DNA of 64,000 nucleotides from Streptomyces aurantiacus (GTDB lineage: Bacteria; Actinomycetota; Actinomycetes; Streptomycetales; Streptomycetaceae): contig NZ_CP114282.1 of the NCBI RefSeq assembly GCF_027107535.1, positions 295,959 to 359,958 on the forward strand. The letters run 5' to 3'. Shown here piece by piece: positions 8,864-16,301 of the stretch. The position numbers and the translations under genes are program-made. Each line of letters opens with the position of its first letter. Position 1 is the stretch's first letter. Under the pieces are notes generated by a model. The model saw nothing but the letters and a program-made list of their open reading frames with translations. It was not told where the DNA came from and made no database searches.

Positions 8864-9882
8864 GTGTCGATCGAGGGTTGTGGGTCTTGGCCGGGCAGCG
8901 GGTCTTCGGGGACCAGTTCGTCGTTGAAGGGGAACGGCCGGGGGTGGAAGTTGATGGCGACGGGCTGGGAGAGCCCGGCGTCCAGCAGGTTGATGTGGGC
9001 GTAGCGGACGTCGAGGGTGAGCGCCGTGTTGATCTGCGCGGCGTGCAGGAGGACGTGCGTGGCGGCGATCCGTATGCGGATCGGGCAGGTCAGGATGGCT
9101 CGGCTCAGGTCCAGGCGGCCGCCGCAGACGATGGGGCCTACCAGGGGCCCGTTGAACGTCGTGTCGGGGAAGTCGGCGTCGCCTTTGAAGCGGGCCCCGG
9201 CGAAGACGGCGTCACGGCCGAACGTCGCCTCGTTGAACCGTGCCCTCTCCTCGATCTGTACCGAGACGAAGACGATTCCGTCGGTGAACGTCACGCCGTG
9301 GAAGAAGGCTTCGCCGAACAGCTGGGCCCGGGAGAACAGGGCCCCAGCGGCGAACCTGGCGTGGTCGAAGGCGGCGTCCGAGCCGAAGAGGGTGTCCTGG
9401 AACCAGGCGGAGCCTTGGAAGTCCGCGTGTTCGAAGGCGCCGCCCATTTCGAAGACGGCTTCCTCGAAGACAGCGTCGCGGTGGAAGGAAACCTCGTCGA
9501 ACAGGGCGTCGTCTGCGAACTGGGTGCACCAGAAGAAGGCCTCGCCGGTGAACGTGACGTCCGTGAAGTCGGCCAGCTCCAGGAAGCGGGCGCGGCCGAA
9601 GTCTGCGTCGCCGAAGGTGTTGCCGACTGCTGCCTTGAGCTCTTCCAGCAGTTCCCGGGTGAAGGGCACCCCGCGGCAGTCCACCGCGGCGCCGGCCGAT
9701 AGCGCCCCGAGCTCCTGCCTGCGTTCCTCCAGTTGCAGGTGGGCCAGGCACCGGTCGTACGGTGCCCACGGCACACCGAAGCAGTCGCCGCGATCATCCG
9801 GGAAACCACAGGCAGGCCAGTGAAGCCGAGGGTTCTGCGGCAGGAAGGCCAGGATGGGGCGGCCCTGATGTATCAGGTTCAC
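8590..9882 (-). CDS. Pentapeptide-repeat protein, C-terminus replaced
   Basis: 430 codons from GTG 9882, which overlaps the upstream stop (GTGA). Residues 1-80 include Cys-rich [11 protein letters not shown]. Residues 95-240 are tandem pentapeptide repeats of A(D/N)F-x-x pattern (for example [26 protein letters not shown]) that fold as a right-handed quadrilateral beta helix. After QPSIDTL near residue 340 the frame runs straight into the sdaA remnant, so the original C-terminal part of the pentapeptide protein is gone. The chimeric frame is open, but the tail is meaningless frameshifted sequence. Function unknown; some family members mimic DNA or act as scaffolds. Confidence 0.7.
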   Translation of the reverse strand: MNLIHQGRPILAFLPQNPRLHWPACGFPDDRGDCFGVPWAPYDRCLAHLQLEERRQELGALSAGAAVDCRGVPFTRELLEELKAAVGNTFGDADFGRARFLELADFTDVTFTGEAFFWCTQFADDALFDEVSFHRDAVFEEAVFEMGGAFEHADFQGSAWFQDTLFGSDAAFDHARFAAGALFSRAQLFGEAFFHGVTFTDGIVFVSVQIEERARFNEATFGRDAVFAGARFKGDADFPDTTFNGPLVGPIVCGGRLDLSRAILTCPIRIRIAATHVLLHAAQINTALTLDVRYAHINLLDAGLSQPVAINFHPRPFPFNDELVPEDPLPGQDPQPSIDTLAASVGSACSMAAGALAEVLGGSPEQVENAAEIGMEHNLGLTCDPVGGLVQIPCIERNGMAAVKAVTPPPAWPCAATAPTRCPSTRSSRR

Positions 9883-10406
9883 CGGGTCTGCAGGGCGCCG
9901 CTGTCGATGAGGCCCTGGATGTAGGGCGGCCAGTCCCGGGCCAGGCTCTGGACGATGCCGTCGTGGACGTTCTGGCGGACCTGCGGGGTGACGTGTTCGA
10001 CGTCGCCGTTGGTGTAGTGCAGGCGCAGGCCTTCGCGGCTGGCGTCACACAGGATGGCGTGAGCCTTCTGTGTGAGCGTGAGATACAGCTGCGGGACCTC
10101 CGCCTTGAGGAGTTCGTCGATGACGGCGTCGTAGTCGATGCCGAGGTCGCCCCAGGTCTTGCCCTGGCTGTCGAGCCACAGGGTGATGTCGGAGAAGAAC
10201 ACGGCCTTGCCCGGGCCGTCTTTCGGGTCATGGGCCAAGCCGGTGGCGAGGTCGAGCGCGGTGCCGGCGCCTTTGCTGACGAGGGAGCGGGAGACCATCG
10301 GTGGGGCGATGACGGCTGCGCATTCCCCCCAGCCGTCGCGGGTTTCGGTCGGCCAGGGCAGTCCCAGTACGAGCCATCCGGCCGGTGACAGCAGCGAGTT
10401 GGGCAC
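9879..10406 (-). CDS. Hypothetical protein
   Basis: 175 aa from GTG 10406 with GGGGGAG seven bases upstream. It starts [19 protein letters not shown] and is a soluble, mostly alpha/beta protein with no signal peptide or recognised motif. It is translationally coupled to the pentapeptide gene (GTGA overlap at 9879), so the two probably acted together before the latter was damaged. Family not recognised. Confidence 0.65.
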   Translation of the reverse strand: MPNSLLSPAGWLVLGLPWPTETRDGWGECAAVIAPPMVSRSLVSKGAGTALDLATGLAHDPKDGPGKAVFFSDITLWLDSQGKTWGDLGIDYDAVIDELLKAEVPQLYLTLTQKAHAILCDASREGLRLHYTNGDVEHVTPQVRQNVHDGIVQSLARDWPPYIQGLIDSGALQTR

Positions 10407-10552
10407 CGTCGTCTCCCCCTTGGTGTCGTGGTCGGGTGTCGAGTTGATCTTTTCTGTCCAATTGCGGTGCGACAAGGCCGCATTGAGCCGTTGCCAGTAC
10501 AGGGAGCGCGGCGGACCGCGTGGGCTGGGTGGCTTCTTCCAGGGTCTTGTCA

Positions 10553-11249
10553 CTCGTTGCTCTTGTCGGCGACCTGGCGCTGGGCCAGGACGTGACCGGT
10601 GTGGTCCATCGCGGCGAGAAGGGTGACGTACGGGGTGGTGGCGGTGCGTGAGCCGCGCAGGGCCTTGCCGTCGACAGCGATCGCCCGCAGTCCGGGGCAG
10701 GCCGGGGTGGTGCGTGCGGTGAGGAAGGCGCCGATCGCCCGGTCCAGGGCGTCGCCGTCCAGCTGGACGAGTAGACGGCGCAGGGTGTGAGGGTGCGGGA
10801 CGGACACGGTGCCGGAGAGCGGGTCGGTGGGGAAACCGAGAACCCGGCAGGCCCACGCAGGGACGTCGCCGATCCATTCCGTGATCGCGGTGAGCGACCG
10901 GGCACCGGCCAGCACACTCACGCGGCCGCGGCGACCAGGGCGGACAACCGGTAGCGGCGGCCACGGACGCCTCTCGGATCGGGTACCAGATCCAGGAAGC
11001 CAGACAGAGCAACCGCGTCCGCCAGCGGGCCCGGCACAGCGGTCCGGCCCAGCTGGTCCAGCGCGGCAGGCATGGGAGAAGATGCAGAAGCGGGCACGGA
11101 CTCACCAAGTGTTCAGGGGACTTCGACACTCACATGATCACGGAGACCGCGCCTGCCCTGCGTCCGCCCCCTGCCCGAACCGGGGTGCCCCTTCCAAGGA
11201 CGGGCCAGCACGGCACTCCGGACGAAACGTGATCATGTAACGGCCCCTG
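10553..11249 (-). mobile_element. Truncated ISAs1-family element, copy 1
   Basis: 697 bases, reading leftward from a terminal repeat at 11249 (CAGGGGCCGTTACATGATC). It encodes the N-terminal half of an ISAs1-type transposase (VLAGARSLTAITEWIGDVP, CPGLRAIAVDGKALRGSRT) and breaks off at 10553 after AQRQVADKSNE. An N-terminal frameshift near the VAAAA/VSVLAG joint is shared with copy 2. The sequence appears identical to 16302-16998 in opposite orientation. It cannot encode a working transposase. Confidence 0.85.
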
Positions 11250-11263
11250 CTTCTCCGGGGCGA

Positions 11264-12193
11264 TCAGGCCGACTTGGCCTTGACCACCGCGAATTCCACC
11301 GAGGTGAGTGTGTGATTGTCGGCGACGGTCATCCCGGACAGCATCGGCGGGGTGTTGGCCTTTCGCAGGGCCGCCATTTCCTCGGGACCGTTCGCCTCGA
11401 AGTTGCACAAATAGCAGCCGAAGCCGTTCGCTGTGAATGTCGTACCGGTGTCCGACCGTTCGGACGGCTCGAAGGTCAGGATGCCCTGCCCACCGCAAGC
11501 GGGGCAGCCGCCGCCTGAAGCCTTCAGGACGACCTCGCCGCCCTTGAGGACCTCCAACGGGTGCGCGAACCCCTGGTGGAGCGGCGGGGGTGCCTTGAGG
11601 GCGCCCTCCTTGACTTCCGCCGGGAGACCCACGAACCGATCCTCGAATGCGTGCCGGGCCTGGGTGATCCGGAGCTGCACGTCCCGGAAAACCTGGTCCT
11701 CCTGCTCGTTCACCGCGTCCTTGACGGCCTTCGTCCACCGTTCCCAGAAGGCGTCCAACGGCTTGCCGAGATCGCTGAGCAGAGTCTCGATCGTACGGGC
11801 GAGGGGAGAGATCATTCCCTTGGCCTTGGCACTGTCGGGGGCAGCGTGGGCCGCGCCGTTGCGCATCGCGATCAGCAGATCGAGCTGGGAGTCCGGCTGG
11901 AGCACGCCGATCTTGCGGAGGAGGACGATGGCGTCCTTGGCACCGACGGTGCGGACCTTGTCCTCGTCCATCTTGAGGTGCCCGCCGAGGTACAGCATCG
12001 TGTCCGCGTTGCGGATCTCGGTGATGTAGAGCGGGTTCTTAGCGGCGAGGACCGCCTTGGCGAGCTTCTCAACGGCGACACCGGCGTGGAGCGCGAACTC
12101 GTCGTACTCCGGGCGGCCATGGTCATCCATGGCCTTGTGGGCGGCCTTCTTGGCGCCCTTGAAGAAGCTCTCGAAGGAGAGCGAATCGTTCAT
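11264..12193 (-). CDS. HEPN-domain protein with C-terminal zinc ribbon
   Basis: 309 aa from ATG 12193. The N-terminal half is all-helical, with FALHAGVAVEKLAKAVLAA and RNGAAH at about residues 109-114. That fits the R-x4-6-H signature of HEPN ribonucleases and RNA-binding HEPN folds. The C-terminal part has CPACGGQG near residue 228 and CYLC near 258, a four-Cys zinc ribbon. HEPN nucleases commonly act in abortive-infection and toxin systems; activity here is inferred only. It is the last gene of the inverted-repeat island, preceded by its own palindromic operator, so it can be regulated separately. Confidence 0.75.
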   Translation of the reverse strand: MNDSLSFESFFKGAKKAAHKAMDDHGRPEYDEFALHAGVAVEKLAKAVLAAKNPLYITEIRNADTMLYLGGHLKMDEDKVRTVGAKDAIVLLRKIGVLQPDSQLDLLIAMRNGAAHAAPDSAKAKGMISPLARTIETLLSDLGKPLDAFWERWTKAVKDAVNEQEDQVFRDVQLRITQARHAFEDRFVGLPAEVKEGALKAPPPLHQGFAHPLEVLKGGEVVLKASGGGCPACGGQGILTFEPSERSDTGTTFTANGFGCYLCNFEANGPEEMAALRKANTPPMLSGMTVADNHTLTSVEFAVVKAKSA

Positions 12194-12210
12194 GACTAGG
12201 ACATTAGCTC

Positions 12211-12225
12211 CCCTGTACTACAGGG
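12211..12225. promoter_or_regulatory. Palindromic operator upstream of the HEPN gene
   Basis: A perfect 7-1-7 palindrome, CCCTGTA-C-TACAGGG on the plus strand, is centred 25 bases upstream of the HEPN start. TGTA-N-TACA cores are typical of GntR-type repressor sites in Streptomyces. TAATGT lies between it and the ATG on the coding strand and could be the -10. The regulator is not evident within the island. Confidence 0.5.
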
Positions 12226-12255
12226 AGCGATCTCATTCACGGACCGGGCTGCGGT

Positions 12256-12447
12256 CTACTCGGGGACCGGCCGCTTCACTCTGCTGAGCGGGTCAGCGAA
12301 GACGTTGAAGTCGCTGACCGACTTGAGAGCGCGAGGGGGCCAGGAGAACGTCCCCCGCACGGGCCATAGCGGCTCTACGTATAGAGAGAAGTCACCCAGG
12401 CCGATGTCGTACCGGAGGCCCTTGGGGCCCGCGCTGACGGACGTCAT
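12256..12447 (-). CDS. Small protein coupled to the membrane protein gene
   Basis: 63 aa from ATG 12447, which overlaps the upstream stop as ATGA. The sequence (MTSVSAGPKGLRYDIGLGDF...) is compact, beta-rich and aromatic, with no membrane segment. Its coupling to the 12444-13130 gene argues that it is real and works with that product. No family recognised. A frame extending further upstream in the same phase is overlapped by the larger gene and rejected. Confidence 0.55.
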   Translation of the reverse strand: MTSVSAGPKGLRYDIGLGDFSLYVEPLWPVRGTFSWPPRALKSVSDFNVFADPLSRVKRPVPE

Positions 12448-13130
12448 GACGGGGTGCCGTCGTCGCCCGCTGAGGGCTGTGGCGGGTGCGGCAGTCCCAA
12501 AAACTCCCGGAGATCGCGGGCCCGCTGCATGTCCTCCTCGTCCAGCCCGGAGCGCTCGGCGTCGCGTTCCAGCGACTCCAGTTCGTGTTGGGCCTGCTGG
12601 CGTCGGTACTGATTCAATTCCTTCGCGATGACCGGGTTCAGGGCCTGTCTCTCCGGGACGTCCGAGCCTCGGACGAAGGTGCCGAGGAACTTGAGTGCTT
12701 CCGCCAAGACGACGCTGGTCTCCACCGTGTACTCGGGCCAGGGAGGGAGCCCGTACCACTCCTTCATCATTGGGAGCAGTACGAGGACCGGATCGCGCGT
12801 CTCCTTATACGCGTCGGGCAGCAGCATGACGGCGCTGTGAGTCGTGGTGATCAAGGTCTGGCGCTCCCGGTTCCAGGCATCTCGGGTCTCCGCTGTACCC
12901 ATCCCCTGGAAGGTCTGGGCCTCCAGATGCACCTTGAGCTGGGTCAGGGTGTCGAAGCCGCGCTGGGCGTTCGCCTGAGCCTGAGCCAGGGCTGTGGCCT
13001 TGTTAGCACTTTTGGTCTGAAACCATGAGCCCAGCAGGGTGAAACCGCCACCGACCAGGGCACCCAGCAGGGCTATGCCGAACTCCATCGACCAGAGCTT
13101 GTCCAAGAACTCGTTCATGCTGGTCATCAT
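12444..13130 (-). CDS. Single-pass membrane protein, island paralogue D
   Basis: 228 aa. Starts at ATG 13130, 13127 or 13118 are all possible; the upstream GTG lies inside the hairpin element. One transmembrane segment, GIALLGALVGGGFTLLGSWF, lies near residues 14-33. It is followed by a long charged helical domain (KSANKATALAQAQANAQRG...), ending in an acidic coiled-coil-like region (QHELESLERDAERSG). The architecture matches the genes at 14364, 15020 and 15547: short N-terminus, glycine-rich membrane span, W/F-Q border, then a cytoplasmic helical body. Preceded by hairpin element 1; coupled to a 63-residue gene. Confidence 0.7.
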   Translation of the reverse strand: MMTSMNEFLDKLWSMEFGIALLGALVGGGFTLLGSWFQTKSANKATALAQAQANAQRGFDTLTQLKVHLEAQTFQGMGTAETRDAWNRERQTLITTTHSAVMLLPDAYKETRDPVLVLLPMMKEWYGLPPWPEYTVETSVVLAEALKFLGTFVRGSDVPERQALNPVIAKELNQYRRQQAQHELESLERDAERSGLDEEDMQRARDLREFLGLPHPPQPSAGDDGTPS

Positions 13131-13184
13131 GCCGACGGGACCCACTCCGTGGGGATGATCCCGTCAAGTCCTTCTGAGCCGGCT
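13131..13184 (-). promoter_or_regulatory. Conserved hairpin element 1 abutting a start codon
   Basis: The coding strand reads AGCCGG, seven bases, GGACTTGACGGGATC, an inner variable inverted repeat (CCCAC-GGA-GTGGG), then TCCCGTCGGC and ATGATGA. The outer arms GACGGGA/TCCCGTC are identical in elements 2 and 3, while the inner stem differs but can still pair. TTGACG could be a -35 box. No Shine-Dalgarno lies between hairpin and ATG. Confidence 0.7.
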
Positions 13185-13231
13185 GCCTGGCGGACTCATG
13201 CCCCGTCTTCACAGGTGAGCAGCAATACGTT

Positions 13232-13627
13232 CTATCCGAACGGGTTGCCGCCCTGCGCTTGGACTCCGGCTGTGGCGGCTTTCAGGTACGCGACGCAGGT
13301 CTCCCACTGGTTCCACGTGAAGAGGACGGTGCGGGAGTTGTTCGCGATGGCCTTCTGCGCTTCGGCGGTCGCGATCCGGAGCTGTCCGCGGTCCTGCTCG
13401 GTGGCGAGCTGCACGTACCCGTTCACGAGGCGGGTGGGCTCCTTGGACTGCACCTTGATGACGTTGCTGAGGGGGACCACGGAGTCCTTGGCGCCGGTCA
13501 CCTTTCCCATGAATTCCCGCTTGATCTCGGCGCGATCTGCGTAGAGCGTCACGGTCGCGACGTAGCCCTTGAAGACCTGCGCTTCGGGCTGGGGTGCAGG
13601 CGCACCCTTGGAGAGGTCGTATGCCAT
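13232..13627 (-). CDS. Small PH-like domain protein
   Basis: 131 aa from ATG 13627. After a Pro-rich lead (MAYDLSKGAPAPQPEAQVFK) the sequence alternates strands as in bacterial PH-like (DUF4429-type) domains: GYVATVTLYADRAEIKREF, VVPLSNVIKVQSKEPTRL, GYVQLATEQ, ending with a helix NQWETCVAYLKAATAG. No membrane span. PH-like domains often bind partners at membranes, so a link to the neighbouring membrane-anchored proteins is plausible (inference). The assignment is from strand pattern and the 'SNVIKVQ...G(Y)VQL' layout only. Confidence 0.6.
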   Translation of the reverse strand: MAYDLSKGAPAPQPEAQVFKGYVATVTLYADRAEIKREFMGKVTGAKDSVVPLSNVIKVQSKEPTRLVNGYVQLATEQDRGQLRIATAEAQKAIANNSRTVLFTWNQWETCVAYLKAATAGVQAQGGNPFG

Positions 13628-14005
13628 CGGATCAGTGTGCCGTCTTGTCCGTCGGTCCGCGTGGAGATCGCCCTCTGTCCTCGGGATTCCTAGCAAATAT
13701 CAGGTTCATCGCTGCAAGGGTTCTGCATATTGACCCTCGGGTATGGCTTTGTCGTAGGGCCTTCCAGGAGGGGCTTGAGAGCCGGAGGCCCTGCTCACTG
13801 CCCAGGGAAGCGAAGGGGACGAAGAACTCGCCGGGCGTGACCAAGGAATCCAGGCATGCACAGACGTGCCGGGATCTTGGCACGCCTGTCATGGCCCAAG
13901 GTCCCGGAGAAGGGACCTACAGCAGTGGAGATCCTGAACTCAGCTCTTGGCGCCGCTGCCGCGAAGACGAAGGCTGATCGAGTCGGCCGTCTGACGCTTC
14001 ATGGC
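13628..14005. other. Gene-free stretch within the island
   Basis: 378 bases with no convincing coding frame. It must contain the promoter of the leftward PH-like gene, being locally A+T-richer around 13690-13730. The short leftward frame at 13632-13892 is Arg/Ser-rich and unlike a real protein. No repeat of the hairpin element is present here. Confidence 0.4.
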
Positions 14006-14233
14006 TCAGGCGGCCTTCCGAAAGGCATTCCGGGGTGCCCGGGTCCTGGCGGCCAGACCGGCGTTGGAGATGTCCTCGAAGTGGAGGAGCTTCGGGCCCC
14101 GGTCTCCGAGGTCCACCGGCGTCAGGAGGCCCCGGTGGACCCACTGACGGATGGTGCCGGGCCTGACGCCCATCATCAGGGCGGCTTCGTCGTAGGTCAT
14201 GAGGTCCTGGGGGTCGATCTGCTCCAGCGTCAC
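14006..14233 (-). CDS. Small MerR/excisionase-type helix-turn-helix protein
   Basis: 75 aa from GTG 14233, with GGAGG five bases upstream. LMTYDEAALMMGVRPGTIRQ followed by WVHRGLLTP is the classic HTH_17/MerR-like winged-helix motif used by excisionases and small regulators. The remainder ends with a basic tail (RTRAPRNAFRKAA). As the only obvious DNA-binding protein in the bracketed island, it is the natural candidate to act on the repeated hairpin elements or as a directionality factor (inference). Confidence 0.8.
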   Translation of the reverse strand: MTLEQIDPQDLMTYDEAALMMGVRPGTIRQWVHRGLLTPVDLGDRGPKLLHFEDISNAGLAARTRAPRNAFRKAA

Positions 14234-14363
14234 AGCAGCCTCCGGGCAAACAAAAGGTCCCCACCAGATTCTGGCAGGGACCCGAGTTCCGAGCAGGGGC
14301 TACCTGCTGTTTCGGATGTTACGGCGCCCTTGCTTCAAAATGCAAGCACTTGGCCGACGGGCG

Positions 14364-14927
14364 TCAAACGATCCCCTGACGGTCGGTCTGTTCGTGCTGC
14401 TCCCTCTCTGCTACATGGTCCGATAGATGACTGAGAGCGCTGGTGTAGTCGACCGACCTTGCAGGGATTTTCTCTCCCCGCCAGTACGCGCCGAGGACCC
14501 GAGACGCCTCGTCGATGACGTTGCGGACCACGACGAACCGCTGAGGATCGTCGAACTGCTCCGGCGTCAGGTGCTTCCAGTCTGTGAGCATGTCCACCAC
14601 CTCTTCGAGTCGGCTCCTGAATTCCGTGCTGGCGAAACTGAACGTGGCCAGGCGCAAGCGGTCCAACTCCGTGTTGAGCAGGTGTTCCCAGCCGGGTTCA
14701 ACAGCTCTGAATCTCTTGCGGCGAATGAGATCTTTGACCGCGAACAAAGCGTTGGCCGCAGATTCAAAGGCCGCGTCATGCAGGATTGCGGCTCGTTGGA
14801 TCTCCATGGCCTTGGCCTGTCTGTGCTGCTGAAACCACACGCCCCCAAAGGCGGCAAAAGCGCCAGCAATAGTACCTCCGAAGCCGATCAAGGCGGATGA
14901 GATCCCAGGGTCCATGCGGATCATCAT
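14364..14927 (-). CDS. Single-pass membrane protein, island paralogue C
   Basis: 187 aa from ATG 14927 (MMIRMDPGISSALIGFGG). The single membrane span is ALIGFGGTIAGAFAAFGGVW, flanked by QQHRQ. A helical cytoplasmic domain follows (ILHDAAFESAANALFAVKDL, RRKRFRAVEPGWEHLLN). It closely parallels the gene at 15547 at the N-terminus (MxPxxxSxLIGFGG), showing descent from one ancestor, while the body has diverged. Preceded by hairpin element 2, which runs directly into the ATGATG start. No enzyme motif; possible sensor, pore or adaptor. Confidence 0.75.
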   Translation of the reverse strand: MMIRMDPGISSALIGFGGTIAGAFAAFGGVWFQQHRQAKAMEIQRAAILHDAAFESAANALFAVKDLIRRKRFRAVEPGWEHLLNTELDRLRLATFSFASTEFRSRLEEVVDMLTDWKHLTPEQFDDPQRFVVVRNVIDEASRVLGAYWRGEKIPARSVDYTSALSHLSDHVAEREQHEQTDRQGIV

Positions 14928-14982
14928 GCCGACGGGACCAGCCCTCTAGGGGTTAATCCCGTCAAGTCCTCGGCGGCCGGCT
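14928..14982 (-). promoter_or_regulatory. Conserved hairpin element 2 abutting a start codon
   Basis: Coding strand: AGCCGGC, eight bases, GACTTGACGGGATTAACCCC, then TAGAGGGCTGGTCCCGTCGGC and ATGATGAT. Outer arms GACGGGA/TCCCGTC match elements 1 and 3. The inner CCC/GGG pairing is kept although the bases between them differ, which is the pattern expected if the structure is selected. Confidence 0.7.
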
Positions 14983-15019
14983 CACGCTGTGAGGGTGGAG
15001 CACTCATCCTGTAGCGGCG

Positions 15020-15508
15020 TCATGACGGGGCCGGATAATGCTCCCAGACCTCCTTGGGGAAGGGTTGGCGACGGAGGACGGTCCCCATCACAGTCCGAAT
15101 GTCCGTGCAGATGATGACGTACCTCGGAGGCCAGGGCTCGGGGGCCGCCACGAAATCCGGCCGGACGTACATCTCGGCGTGACAGCGCTCCAGGAAGTCG
15201 CGGACCGCCTTGTCGTGAAACCGGAGCGCCTGTTCCTCCAGAGCCCGGCACAACTCCTCGCCAGCGGAACCCCACCCAAAGTAGGCGCTGCTGTTCCGAT
15301 CCGGCACTCCCTCCGCGAAGTGCTTGTGGAGCGCATAGCTGATCTTGATGCACTCGTTGGCTGCCGCCTCGGCAAGGCCGGACAGATGCATCCGCTCGGC
15401 CTCGTGGGCCGTCTTGCGCTGCTGCCAGATCACGGCCCCTGTGGACAAACCCGCACCCACGATGGCGCCTCCAAGGCCCATCAGAGCCGCCAATGTCTCT
15501 GCCTGCAC
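15020..15508 (-). CDS. Single-pass membrane protein, island paralogue B
   Basis: 162 aa from GTG 15508, with GGGAGG ten bases upstream. The N-terminus VQAETLAALMGLGGAIVGAG is the same glycine-rich span as its paralogues, then STGAVIWQQRKTAHEAERMH enters a helical domain. It lacks its own hairpin element and lies 38 bases downstream of paralogue A, so it is the second gene of a two-gene unit driven from element 3. A central FGWGSAGEELCRALEEQALR stretch and a C-terminal WPPRYVIICTDIRTVMG segment are specific to this copy. Confidence 0.7.
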   Translation of the reverse strand: MQAETLAALMGLGGAIVGAGLSTGAVIWQQRKTAHEAERMHLSGLAEAAANECIKISYALHKHFAEGVPDRNSSAYFGWGSAGEELCRALEEQALRFHDKAVRDFLERCHAEMYVRPDFVAAPEPWPPRYVIICTDIRTVMGTVLRRQPFPKEVWEHYPAPS

Positions 15509-15546
15509 TACCTAGACCTCCCAGGTCTTACCAGGTCTGACGGGCG

Positions 15547-16173
15547 TCATGACGCGGGCTCTCCACCGTCGGCGGCGTCCTCCTCGCGAGAGTCGACGTT
15601 GGCGGGGTCGGGATCCTGCATCAGCTCGAAGCGGCGTCGCTGGGCCAGCTCGTGCTGAATGGCCCGTTGCTGCTTTGACCCCGTCCGCTCGGAGAGAGGC
15701 GGGAGGGGGTCGGTACGGATGTAGGCCGACAGGAGTTCAGTCAGCTCGTCCGCCAGCTCCGCCAGCCACCCCACCGCGAAGAAGTGCCGGACACCGGCGG
15801 CCCTGAACTTCCGCATGACGGTCAGGAGGTCCCTCACGCGTGTGCGGAGTTCCCGGTCAGGTATTCGGGCCACCGCCCTCTGGGCCCTTTCCATGTGGCC
15901 GAACACGGTGTTCAGGTATTCGGCGTTCTCGTCGGTGCGCATCGTGGCGACTTCGCCTCTGACGGACTCCAGGAACTCTCCGAGCGTGATCAGCTCGTTC
16001 AGGGCCCTGTCCGCCGCTTCCTGGCCTATCTCCGCGAGGCGGGCCTCCCGGGCCAGCTTCCTCTGGTGGGACAGGGTGAGCCACAGGCCCCCGAAGGACG
16101 CCGCGCCACCCACCAGGGCACCGCCGAAACCGATCAGACCGGAAAGCACTTCTGGTTGCATGACGATCATCAT
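15547..16173 (-). CDS. Single-pass membrane protein, island paralogue A
   Basis: 208 aa from ATG 16173 (MMIVMQPEVLSGLIGFGG). The membrane span is LIGFGGALVGGAASFGGLWL. After LSHQRKLAREARLAEIGQEA comes an all-helical body with many Arg/Glu pairs (RTRVRDLLTVMRKFRAAG) and an acidic, Asp/Glu-rich tail. Same plan as the paralogues at 15020, 14364 and 12444. The start codon is embedded in the downstream border of hairpin element 3, so translation may depend on melting the hairpin or on a leaderless transcript. Confidence 0.75.
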   Translation of the reverse strand: MMIVMQPEVLSGLIGFGGALVGGAASFGGLWLTLSHQRKLAREARLAEIGQEAADRALNELITLGEFLESVRGEVATMRTDENAEYLNTVFGHMERAQRAVARIPDRELRTRVRDLLTVMRKFRAAGVRHFFAVGWLAELADELTELLSAYIRTDPLPPLSERTGSKQQRAIQHELAQRRRFELMQDPDPANVDSREEDAADGGEPAS

Positions 16174-16227
16174 GCCGACGGGACCAACCCCCTGGGGCTG
16201 ATCCCGTCAAGTCCATGCTGGCCGGCT
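16174..16227 (-). promoter_or_regulatory. Conserved hairpin element 3 abutting a start codon
   Basis: Coding strand: AGCCGGC, eight bases, GACTTGACGGGATCAGCCCC, then AGGGGGTTGGTCCCGTCGGC and ATGATGA. As RNA it can pair GACGGGAUCAGCCCC with GGGGUUGGUCCCGUC (two G-U wobbles), giving a stem of about 15 bp directly before the start. This is the most regular of the three copies. Confidence 0.7.
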
Positions 16228-16301
16228 CGGCTACTGGCCGTTCAGACTCTCCAGAACGTCGTCCGAGTACGTCAGGAGGTGCCTGTACGCACCCTCGGGG
16301 T

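Noticed and set aside
13632..13892. 86-codon leftward frame within the island
   Set aside because: Arg/Ser/Cys-rich, overlaps the PH-like gene start, and lacks a ribosome binding site.
13131..16227. The hairpin elements as intrinsic terminators of upstream genes
   Set aside because: They abut start codons and are conserved into the first codons of the downstream gene; copy 3 has no upstream gene in the same direction.
13131..16227. The hairpin elements as CRISPR repeats or integron attC sites
   Set aside because: Spacing is 1.2-1.8 kb with whole genes between, there is no cas or integrase gene, and no attC-type conserved GTTRRRY core is present.
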